Shown one piece after another: positions 46,060-53,764 of a stretch of DNA of 64,000 nt. Made by a program: the position numbers and the translations under genes. The DNA is from Caloranaerobacter ferrireducens (GTDB lineage: Bacteria; Bacillota; Clostridia; Tissierellales; Thermohalobacteraceae), in NCBI RefSeq assembly GCF_001730685.1, contig NZ_MDJR01000007.1, positions 1-64,000 on the forward strand, in the 5' to 3' direction. How positions within the stretch are numbered: position 1 is the first letter of the stretch; each line of letters begins with the position of its first letter. The notes below the pieces were generated by a model. That model saw only the letters and a list, made by a program, of their open reading frames with translations, ran no database searches and was not told the origin of the DNA.

Positions 46060-47805
46060 CTGAAGTTAAGGTTATATTTGAATGATTGGTTTGTAAACAT
46101 GGGGATAATAGGTTTTATGAGAATTTTAAAAAAAGCTGGTAGATATAATGAATTAAATATTGAGGACAATTTTATAGAGTTTGATAGTTGTTTATTAGAA
46201 AATTTCCACAAATATTATTTTAATTATTTTTTAGAAAGATATGATATTTATAAAAGAGAAAGTAAAAAAGTTGATATTTATTTGCAAATAGGCAAGAAAG
46301 AGGAAAAATATAAAGATGCGGTAGAGTGGATTAAAAATGTGGTTGGTAATAACAGAAATAAAGTAAAAGGGAAGTTTGAAGATAAAAGTATAGAATTAAA
46401 ATTTAATGAATTATATAGTCAATTAGGCAAATTAAAAAAACATATAAATTATAAACAATTAGAGGATTTAGTTGAAGAATTTAAGGTGTTGATGGAAACA
46501 GAAGAAGTAAACGAGAAGTTAACGTTAAATTATTTTAGGAGTATATTATCAACACATTTTTTCGGGCAAGCGAGTTTTTTGCAAAAAGGTTGCTCAAGTA
46601 AGAGTTTGGTAGAACAAAGTGCTATAATGTTTAAAGATTATATAAAGCCAATATTAGAAGAAGTTAGATTATATAATAAAATAGAAAAAATTAAGGATAT
46701 TAAAGAATTTGGAGAGTTTATTGACCAAGAATTGAAAAACAAGAATAATTCAAAATTTTATTTAAAAATTCTTAAGTACGTAAAAAAGAATGTTTTAAAG
46801 AAAGGAATTGAATTAGAAAAGATAAAAGAATATTTGTTTAATAATTTTGGTCACTGTTCTATATGGGAAGAATATATAGCTTCAACGGATTATACAGAAG
46901 CTATTTTTATACCCTTAGCTGTAAGTAATACTAATGCACAGAATTTTATGTGGAATTTAAATACTTCATATCCTATTAGTAATTTAATTAAATTTATTTT
47001 GCTTTGTTCACCAGCAGGCACTACAGATATGAAAAATAATTATTTTGGATTTGTAAATATGGATGCTAGTGTAAATGAGTTATATAGAGTGAATGAAAAT
47101 TTTATGAGCATGAAGGATGAAGAAAATCCTTTTGAAAGTTTAGTTTATGACATACTTAGTGAAGCAACTAAGAAAAGTGTATGGACTTTACAAAATATTT
47201 TATTTATAGAATTTAGTGCAAATTATGATGCTAAGAATTGTAATTTAAAATATTTTAATATTCCAAAGAATATTGCTAAATATTTTAAGAATTATAGTAA
47301 GAAGGATTTGGTATTAATATATGATAAAAAATTTAAAGGCAATCTTGTAAATTATATTCTGAATAACAAGGATATGAAGTATTTAATACAAGATAAGCTT
47401 AGAGAAAATATAAAGAATTCTTATAAGGATTCTTATGATTGTTTTCTTGCAACTAGAGCTAGGTTTACTTTAAAAAAAGTTATTAAGGGGTGTGAGGAAG
47501 TGGATAGTAGTAAACTATGGGTAATATATAAGAGCGGTCAAGATTTAAATTCATATTTTAAAGAAAAAGAATCAGAAAACAAAATACAAGGTATTGCATA
47601 TAGATTGTTAAATGCTAGTAAATCAGGTAATAAAAAAGAATTTATGGATTCATTATTAAGAATATTTATGGCAGCAGGTAAAGAAGTACCAAGTTTATTC
47701 TTAAATGTTATGCATGAAAAGGATTTGGATTTTGAAACAGTAGCACATTCTTTTATATCAGGTTTAATTTCTAATAGCAATAGAGAAGTGAAGGGGGATT
47801 ATTAA
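46060..47805 (+). CDS. cas8b: Type I-B Cascade large subunit Cas8b (Cst1-type)
   Basis: Cas8b recognises the PAM and recruits Cas3 in type I-B Cascade. The protein begins (M)KLRLYLNDWFVNMGIIGFMR, which resembles the N-terminus of Cst1/Cas8b1. I place the start at CTG 46060 because GGAGGTGAT lies at 46047-46055, ideal spacing, and the next start codon (TTG 46078) has no ribosome-binding site and would cut off the conserved start. The length is then 581 residues. The CTG start directly follows the cas6 stop. Confidence 0.85.
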   Translation: MKLRLYLNDWFVNMGIIGFMRILKKAGRYNELNIEDNFIEFDSCLLENFHKYYFNYFLERYDIYKRESKKVDIYLQIGKKEEKYKDAVEWIKNVVGNNRNKVKGKFEDKSIELKFNELYSQLGKLKKHINYKQLEDLVEEFKVLMETEEVNEKLTLNYFRSILSTHFFGQASFLQKGCSSKSLVEQSAIMFKDYIKPILEEVRLYNKIEKIKDIKEFGEFIDQELKNKNNSKFYLKILKYVKKNVLKKGIELEKIKEYLFNNFGHCSIWEEYIASTDYTEAIFIPLAVSNTNAQNFMWNLNTSYPISNLIKFILLCSPAGTTDMKNNYFGFVNMDASVNELYRVNENFMSMKDEENPFESLVYDILSEATKKSVWTLQNILFIEFSANYDAKNCNLKYFNIPKNIAKYFKNYSKKDLVLIYDKKFKGNLVNYILNNKDMKYLIQDKLRENIKNSYKDSYDCFLATRARFTLKKVIKGCEEVDSSKLWVIYKSGQDLNSYFKEKESENKIQGIAYRLLNASKSGNKKEFMDSLLRIFMAAGKEVPSLFLNVMHEKDLDFETVAHSFISGLISNSNREVKGDY

Positions 47806-47806
47806 T

Positions 47807-48715
47807 ATGAAAAGAGGATTAACGGTTACAATTATTTTTCAAGCAAATTCTTTGAATTATGTTGGGAAAATAGGTAATATTATAGAGATAAAAAAATTAA
47901 GTAGAAATAATGGGAATACTTATACTTTTGCCTCAAGGCAATGTTTGAGATATGATATTGTAAGACTTGGTAATGAGTTATTCAATTGGAAATTAGGTAC
48001 TGTTTGTAAAAATGGTACTATTCAATTTACAAAAGATACTACTATAGATAAATCGGAAGAAGTAGATTTATTTGGGTATATGATAACTGAAAGTAAATCT
48101 AGTGCTATTACTCGTCCAGCAACAGTTAGGTTGAGTCATGCAATTTCAATAGAGCCATATAGGAGCGATATGGAATTTTTAACTAGCAAAGGGTTGGCAG
48201 ATAGAATAGGTGAACATCCTGATCCAGTAAATATAGAGCAGCATCAGAGTTTTTATACTTATACTGTAACTATTGATTTAGAGAAAATTGGCGTAGATAA
48301 AAAAACAAATTCAGATGAATATATAGTTTTAGATAATAAAGAAAGAGCTAAAAGAGTTAATCAGTTACTAACAATTTTAAAAGTATTAAATAGAAACATA
48401 AGAGGTAGACAAGAAAATCTATCACCATTATTTATAATAGGAGGAGTTTATGATATACCTAATCCATTTTTCCAAGGAAGAGTAGATTTGTTAACAAAAG
48501 GAGGAAAATATTATATTAATACAGATTCTATAAAAGATACTTTAGAATTAACTTTGTTTGATAAATCTATAAAAGAAAATACTTATATAGGATTAGTGAG
48601 TGGGATATTTGAGAATAAAGGTGAAATAGAAAAAATATTACCAGATAGAGTTTTATCAATAGAAGAGTTCTTTAAAGTATTACAAAATGAAGTAAAAAGG
48701 GTGTATGGGGTATAA
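47807..48715 (+). CDS. cas7: Type I-B Cascade backbone Cas7 (Cst2/DevR)
   Basis: Cas7 polymerises along the crRNA in Cascade. The 302-residue protein carries the Cst2/DevR hallmark SLNYVGKIGNIIEIKKLSRN followed by TYTFASRQCLRYDIVRLG, and RPATVRLSHAISIEPYRSDM in the middle. It starts one base after the cas8b stop, preceded by AAGGGGGATTATTAAT. Order and family define the Tneap-type I-B module. Confidence 0.95.
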   Translation: MKRGLTVTIIFQANSLNYVGKIGNIIEIKKLSRNNGNTYTFASRQCLRYDIVRLGNELFNWKLGTVCKNGTIQFTKDTTIDKSEEVDLFGYMITESKSSAITRPATVRLSHAISIEPYRSDMEFLTSKGLADRIGEHPDPVNIEQHQSFYTYTVTIDLEKIGVDKKTNSDEYIVLDNKERAKRVNQLLTILKVLNRNIRGRQENLSPLFIIGGVYDIPNPFFQGRVDLLTKGGKYYINTDSIKDTLELTLFDKSIKENTYIGLVSGIFENKGEIEKILPDRVLSIEEFFKVLQNEVKRVYGV

Positions 48716-48718
48716 GCT

Positions 48719-49378
48719 ATGAGAGTGTTAAAATTGAAATTATTCCAGGAAACAGCTTGTTATAAAAAGCCTTTTGCTTTCAAAACTTGGGAAACACATC
48801 CTTTACCACCTTATTCTACAGTAATAGGAATGCTTCATAGTATTTTAAATGCAGAAGAATATATTTCTATGAGTATAAGTGTTCAGGGTAATTATGAAAG
48901 TAAATTCACAAACTTTCAAAGTATATATTTTTACAAACCAAAAGAAATAACTAAAATGCCTCTTAATATTCATCTTTTATACAATGTAAATCTAATTATT
49001 CATGTTAGAGCTGAAAATGAAATATTAGAGGAAATAGTTTTTGGTATTAAAAACTTAAATGAACATTTATCTTTAGGTAGAAAAGAAGATTTGGTTAGAA
49101 TTGATGAAGTGAAATTTGTTGAAGTAAAAGAAATAGATATTGATGAATTGGATGACGGAAGAAAAATAGAGTGTCCAATATATATTCCTATTGAACAATT
49201 ACCTGAAGATGTATGGGGTATAAGCTATAGGCTAAATTGGAAGTATAAAGTTATAAATGGATTAAGACAATGGGAAAAAATAAATGTGAAATATGTGGAA
49301 AGTGGTGAAATTATTAGTTATGATAACTTTTTACAAGATGAAGAGGGTGATTTAATTTATTTTAATACCCCACTATAA
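48719..49378 (+). CDS. cas5: Type I-B Cascade subunit Cas5t
   Basis: Cas5 caps the 5' handle of the crRNA. The 219-residue protein starts MRVLKLKLFQETACYKKPFA and continues with ETHPLPPYSTVIGMLHSIL, the Cas5t pattern. The gap to cas7 is three bases. Its TAA stop lies in the loop of an intrinsic terminator hairpin, so the last codons of cas5 form the 5' arm of that hairpin. Confidence 0.94.
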   Translation: MRVLKLKLFQETACYKKPFAFKTWETHPLPPYSTVIGMLHSILNAEEYISMSISVQGNYESKFTNFQSIYFYKPKEITKMPLNIHLLYNVNLIIHVRAENEILEEIVFGIKNLNEHLSLGRKEDLVRIDEVKFVEVKEIDIDELDDGRKIECPIYIPIEQLPEDVWGISYRLNWKYKVINGLRQWEKINVKYVESGEIISYDNFLQDEEGDLIYFNTPL

Positions 49379-49393
49379 TGTGGGGTATTTTTT
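49364..49393 (+). terminator. Intrinsic terminator inside the cas operon
   Basis: AATACCCCAC (49364-49373) and GTGGGGTATT (49380-49389) form a perfect 10-bp stem around TATAAT, followed by further T residues. The cas5 stop codon is in the loop. The hairpin separates cas6-cas8b-cas7-cas5 from cas3-cas4-cas1-cas2. Confidence 0.85.
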
Positions 49394-49406
49394 GGAGGGA
49401 TCTATA

Positions 49407-51578
49407 ATGATTTATGCAAAATCAGAACCAGTAGAAGGTTTAAAAGAGCATACAGATAGGCTAATAAGAAATTATGAGAATCTAAAGAAATTATATAGTG
49501 ATAAATTGAATAATGAAATAATGTGGAAACTCTTATTAATTGCTGTTAAATATCATGATGTAGGTAAGGTATATTCACCATTTCAAAATGTAATAAGAAA
49601 AAAGATAGGATTACAGCTTTTATCTGAACCTATTTCATATGATATACCTCATAATTATTTATCACCTGCTTTTATTCCATATAATAAACTTAATATTAAT
49701 AAAGATGAAATGAAGATATTAATACAATCTATTGGGTATCATCATGAAAGGGATAAGGAAATTGATATAGATAAAATCAAGGAAATAATAGATAAAGATT
49801 TAAAAAAATCGATAAAAGTATTAAAAACTGAATTGGATATTGAAATTGCTGACAAGATAGGGACTAAATATGTATCAAAATTAATAAAAAGAATAAAAAC
49901 AGATGATAATTTTTATTATTTGTATGTTTTAGTAAAGGGATTATTACATAGAATAGATCATTCTTCATCTGCTCATCAAGATGTAGAAGTTGATAGGCAT
50001 AAGAATGTTGGGGAATATACTTTGAGATACATGAAGAGTAAGAAATTTAGTTTAAGGGATTTACAAAAATTTGCATTAAAAAATAAGGATAGAAATTTAA
50101 TAATTATAGCTTCAACTGGTATTGGAAAAACTGAATCTGCTCTTTTATGGATAGATAATGACAAAGCCTTTTTTACACTTCCTTTAAGAGTAAGTATTAA
50201 TGCATTGTTCGATAGAGTTAGGAAGGATATTGGATATAGTTATGTTGGATTATTGCATTCAAGTAGTTTAGATTATCTTGATGAATCAGGATACGAAAAT
50301 TGGGAAGAAATATATGAACAATCAAAGATGCTTTCAAGTAAATTGAATTTTTCTACGATAGACCAGGTTTTAAAATTTCCATTTAAATATAGAGGGTATG
50401 AAAAAATATATGCAACAATGGCTTATTCAAAGGTAGTAATAGATGAAATACAAGCATATAAGCCAAGTATAGCTGCAGTTATATTAAAAGGTTTAGAAAT
50501 GATATATAAAATAGGCGGAAAATTTATGATTATGACAGCTACTCTTCCCACAATATATATAGATTATCTGAGAAATAGAGGGATAATACAAGAAAAAGAT
50601 CTTGTAATTAGAGAATTTCTAAGTAGTAAAATAAGACATAAGATAAGTGTGAAAGAAAAAGCAATTTATGAAGATATTGATGAGATTATTGAGAAAGGGA
50701 AAAATAGTAAGGTAATAGTGATAGTAAATACGGTAGATAGAGCTATAGAAATATATGATTATATATGTAGAAGAAAAGGTAAATTACAGAAAATATATTT
50801 ATTACATTCTATGTTTATACAAGAACATAGAGCTAAATTAGAAGATGAAATAAAAGATTTTGCAAAAGATAAAAACTTAAAAGGGATATGGATTACAACT
50901 CAGCTTGTAGAAGCATCTATAGATGTGGATTTTGATTATTTATTTACAGAATTGTCAACATTAGATAGTTTGTTCCAAAGATTAGGAAGGTGTTATAGAA
51001 AAAGAGAATATGATATGAATGAACCAAATGTTTATATTTATACAAAAGATGTTAAAGGTATAGGAAGCATTTATGATAAGGATATTTTTGAATTAAGCTA
51101 TAAAAAGATAAAAAAATATAATATGAAAAAATTGACTGAAAAAGACAAGGTAAAAATGGTTGAAGAATTATATTCTAGAGAAAGTCTTCAGAGTACAGAG
51201 TTTGTAAAAGAATTCGAAAAAGCTTTAACTTTTTTAGATAATATAGATGATTATGATATTAATTCAAAAGAAGCTCAGAAAATACTTAGAGATATACAGA
51301 GTGTGACAGTTGTTCCTAGAGAAATATATGATAACATACAAGATTTAATTAATCAGTTTAAAAACGAAAAAAATAGAGATAAAAAAAGAGAGATTAGAAG
51401 AAAGATTATGAGAAAGACAGTAAGTATTCCGATCTATAAAGCAAAAGGCAAAGTAACTAAAGTAAATATAAAAGGATTAGAATATATAGGAATATTAGAG
51501 AGAAAGTATGAGTTTGATGAAAAAAAGATATGCGGTAAAGGTATACTTATAGAACAAGAGCTTGCAAATATATTGTAA
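49407..51578 (+). CDS. cas3: CRISPR helicase-nuclease Cas3
   Basis: Cas3 unwinds and degrades target DNA after Cascade binding. The 723-residue protein has an N-terminal HD nuclease domain (H15, HD at 50-51 in KYHDVGKVY, HN and HH further on). A superfamily 2 helicase follows: Walker A ASTGIGKTES (about 235-243), DEIQ (346-349), TATLP (377-381) and the motif VI region QRLGRCYRK. I choose ATG at 49407 after GGAGGGA; the earlier GTG lies in the terminator stem. Confidence 0.95.
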   Translation: MIYAKSEPVEGLKEHTDRLIRNYENLKKLYSDKLNNEIMWKLLLIAVKYHDVGKVYSPFQNVIRKKIGLQLLSEPISYDIPHNYLSPAFIPYNKLNINKDEMKILIQSIGYHHERDKEIDIDKIKEIIDKDLKKSIKVLKTELDIEIADKIGTKYVSKLIKRIKTDDNFYYLYVLVKGLLHRIDHSSSAHQDVEVDRHKNVGEYTLRYMKSKKFSLRDLQKFALKNKDRNLIIIASTGIGKTESALLWIDNDKAFFTLPLRVSINALFDRVRKDIGYSYVGLLHSSSLDYLDESGYENWEEIYEQSKMLSSKLNFSTIDQVLKFPFKYRGYEKIYATMAYSKVVIDEIQAYKPSIAAVILKGLEMIYKIGGKFMIMTATLPTIYIDYLRNRGIIQEKDLVIREFLSSKIRHKISVKEKAIYEDIDEIIEKGKNSKVIVIVNTVDRAIEIYDYICRRKGKLQKIYLLHSMFIQEHRAKLEDEIKDFAKDKNLKGIWITTQLVEASIDVDFDYLFTELSTLDSLFQRLGRCYRKREYDMNEPNVYIYTKDVKGIGSIYDKDIFELSYKKIKKYNMKKLTEKDKVKMVEELYSRESLQSTEFVKEFEKALTFLDNIDDYDINSKEAQKILRDIQSVTVVPREIYDNIQDLINQFKNEKNRDKKREIRRKIMRKTVSIPIYKAKGKVTKVNIKGLEYIGILERKYEFDEKKICGKGILIEQELANIL

Positions 51579-51592
51579 GGTAAGGTGATGTA

Positions 51593-52111
51593 ATGGAATT
51601 TAATCTAGATAATTTTAAAGTTCAAGGAGTAAAAGTAAATTACTATTATATATGTAAAAGGAAACTATGGTTATACTCAAAAGGAATAACCATGGAACAA
51701 AATAGCGATAGAGTAATGATAGGTAAATTAGTTCATGAAAACTCTTATAAAAGATTAAAGAAAAAAGAAGTATTAATAGATGATATGTTAAAAATAGATA
51801 TTTTAGATAATGATTATGTAAGAGAAGTGAAAATAAGTAGTAAGATGACAAAAGCGGATAAAATGCAGCTTATGTACTATTTGTATTATTTAGATAGTTT
51901 AGGAATAAAGAAAAAAGGATTAATAAACTATGTAAAAGAGAAAAGACAAGAAGAAATAGAACTAACTGATGAATATAAGAGGGAAATCGAAAAAACTTTA
52001 ATTGACATTAAAGAAATTTCACAAAAAAGAAAACCTCCTGAATTAGTTAAATTACCATATTGCACGAAATGTGCATACTACGAGTTTTGTTTTGTTAAAG
52101 AGGAGGTGTAG
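51593..52111 (+). CDS. cas4: CRISPR-associated exonuclease Cas4
   Basis: Cas4 trims prespacers and selects the PAM end during spacer acquisition. The 172-residue protein has the iron-sulfur cysteines C21 and C157, C160, C166 (LPYCTKCAYYEFC), the H48 region (GKLVHENS) and a RecB-like QLMYYLYYL helix. It lies 14 nt after cas3 and two bases before cas1. AAGGTGATGTA precedes the ATG. Confidence 0.94.
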   Translation: MEFNLDNFKVQGVKVNYYYICKRKLWLYSKGITMEQNSDRVMIGKLVHENSYKRLKKKEVLIDDMLKIDILDNDYVREVKISSKMTKADKMQLMYYLYYLDSLGIKKKGLINYVKEKRQEEIELTDEYKREIEKTLIDIKEISQKRKPPELVKLPYCTKCAYYEFCFVKEEV

Positions 52112-52113
52112 CT

Positions 52114-53097
52114 ATGTCAAGAGATTTTTATATATTTAGTAATGGAAGATTAAAAAGAAAAGATAATACAATATATTTTATAGATTGCTTAGAAAATAAA
52201 AGAACATTACCTATTGAACAGATAAACTGTATTCACTTATTTGGAGAAATAGATTTAAATTCTAAACTTATAAACTATTTATCACAGTACGGAATAATGC
52301 TTAGCTTTTACAACTATTATGGTTATTATTCTGGCACTTATTATCCAAGGAAAAAGAATGTTTCGGGTTTTACAGTAGTAAATCAAGCAAATCATTACAA
52401 TGATTATGAAAAAAGACTTTATATAGCAAAAGCATTTGTAGACAGTGCTGTTCATCATATTCTTAAAAATATGAGAAGACATAAAGAGGGAATAGAGGAT
52501 TTAATAGAGAGAATTCAAAACGAGAGAAAAAATATAGAAGAAGCACAAAGAATAGATGAATTAATGGGGATAGAGGGGAGAATAAGAAAAAGTTATTACA
52601 AGTCATTCAATAAAATATTAAAATCAGATTTTGGTATTCAGAAAAGAGAAAAAAGACCGCCAACTGATCCAGTAAATGCAATGATATCTTTTGGAAATAG
52701 TTTGATGTATACAACTGTATTGTCTGAAATATATAAAACACAGCTAGATCCAACGATAAGTTTCCTTCACGAGCCATCAGTTAAAAGATTTTCATTAGGA
52801 TTAGATATTTCAGAAATATTTAAACCTTTAATTGTTGATACAGTAATATTTAGTTTAGTAAATAATAGAGTAATAACATTTGATGAATTTGATATAGAGG
52901 AAGGAATATGTTATCTAAATGAAAAAGGTAGAAAGAAATTTATTTCAGAGTATGAAAGAAAATTAGGTACAACTATAAAACACAGAAAATTGAAAAGAAA
53001 AGTATCTTATAGAATGTTTATAAGATTAGAATGTTATAAGCTTATTAAACATTTCATAGGCGATGAAGAATATAAACCTTTAAAGGCTTGGTGGTAA
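52114..53097 (+). CDS. cas1: CRISPR integrase Cas1
   Basis: Cas1 with Cas2 integrates spacers at the leader end of the array. The 327-residue protein keeps the metal ligands E154 (GIEGRIRKSYY), H219 (FLHEPSVKRF) and E234 (LDISEIFKP). GAGGAGGTGTAGCT precedes the ATG. It is translationally close to cas4 (2 nt) and cas2 (1 nt). Confidence 0.97.
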   Translation: MSRDFYIFSNGRLKRKDNTIYFIDCLENKRTLPIEQINCIHLFGEIDLNSKLINYLSQYGIMLSFYNYYGYYSGTYYPRKKNVSGFTVVNQANHYNDYEKRLYIAKAFVDSAVHHILKNMRRHKEGIEDLIERIQNERKNIEEAQRIDELMGIEGRIRKSYYKSFNKILKSDFGIQKREKRPPTDPVNAMISFGNSLMYTTVLSEIYKTQLDPTISFLHEPSVKRFSLGLDISEIFKPLIVDTVIFSLVNNRVITFDEFDIEEGICYLNEKGRKKFISEYERKLGTTIKHRKLKRKVSYRMFIRLECYKLIKHFIGDEEYKPLKAWW

Positions 53098-53098
53098 T

Positions 53099-53362
53099 AT
53101 GTTTGTTATACTTACATATGATGTTGGAGAGAAAAGGGTTAATAAAGTTAGAAAAAAATTAAAAGAATATTTAATTTGGACACAAAATTCAGTATTTGAA
53201 GGGGAAATAACGGAAGGAAAACTGAAAAAGTGTCTTTATGAGGTAAATAAAATTTTAAACAAGCAAGAAGATTCTCTTTATATTTATGAAATTAGGACAT
53301 CTAGTCATATAAAGAAAAAAATAATTGGTATTGATAAAAGTTTTGATGATATTTTTTTATAA
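53099..53362 (+). CDS. cas2: CRISPR-associated Cas2
   Basis: Cas2 is the dimeric scaffold of the Cas1-Cas2 integrase. The 87-residue protein begins MFVILTYDVGEKRVNKVRKK and has LIWTQNSVFEGEITEG, both family hallmarks. It ends IDKSFDDIFL. Its last codons and stop overlap the left edge of copy D of the dispersed element, so the element inserted at, or recruited, the end of the cas operon. Confidence 0.96.
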   Translation: MFVILTYDVGEKRVNKVRKKLKEYLIWTQNSVFEGEITEGKLKKCLYEVNKILNKQEDSLYIYEIRTSSHIKKKIIGIDKSFDDIFL

Positions 53363-53474
53363 TTCATAGGGAATTATATATCTAATTAAATTGTGGATAA
53401 TTTTAAATATAATTTCCTTATGGATATGGGTAAAATCTTCCTTGATAATTTATTTAAATCGAAGATTTTGTTCT
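53352..53474 (+). repeat. Dispersed bipartite palindromic element, copy D
   Basis: The copy starts inside the last codons of cas2 and is in the same orientation as copy C. It has the CATAGGGAATTATATA arm, TGTGGATAA at 53392-53400 (perfect DnaA box on the minus strand), TATAATTTCC with a short TTATGGAT arm, and the second hairpin AAAATCTTCC/GAAGATTTT. Copies C and D bracket the whole WYL-cas operon. Confidence 0.88.
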
Positions 53475-53764
53475 AACCATAATTTTTAGTATAATGATAT
53501 GATAGATGATGGGATTTATTAAATAAGTTTTTGAAAAGTACTTTAGGATTTTGTTTTAAATCATAATTGAGAAATTTTAAGGTTGCAGTAAAGTAATTTT
53601 AATTAAAAAAGCTATGAAACTTAAGAAATATCTTAATCAAAAGGTCATTAATTTATCTTACAAAAAACACTATCGCAACTTTACTGCAAAAATACTAATT
53701 ATAATTAAATTAAAATATGCTGTAAACTTTTAAATTTCTTATAAGTAGCTATTATAAAAATGGG
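53475..53764 (+). promoter_or_regulatory. CRISPR leader
   Basis: This AT-rich 290-base stretch lies between copy D and the first repeat, on the cas2 side, as expected for a leader. TATAAT at 53490-53495 is a possible -10, with TTGTTC 16 bases before it at the edge of copy D. A perfect 12-bp inverted repeat, TTGCAGTAAAGT (53583-53594) and ACTTTACTGCAA (53678-53689), encloses 83 bases that include a TAAGA/TCTTA hairpin. The pair may bind integration factors or form RNA structure. Confidence 0.7.
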
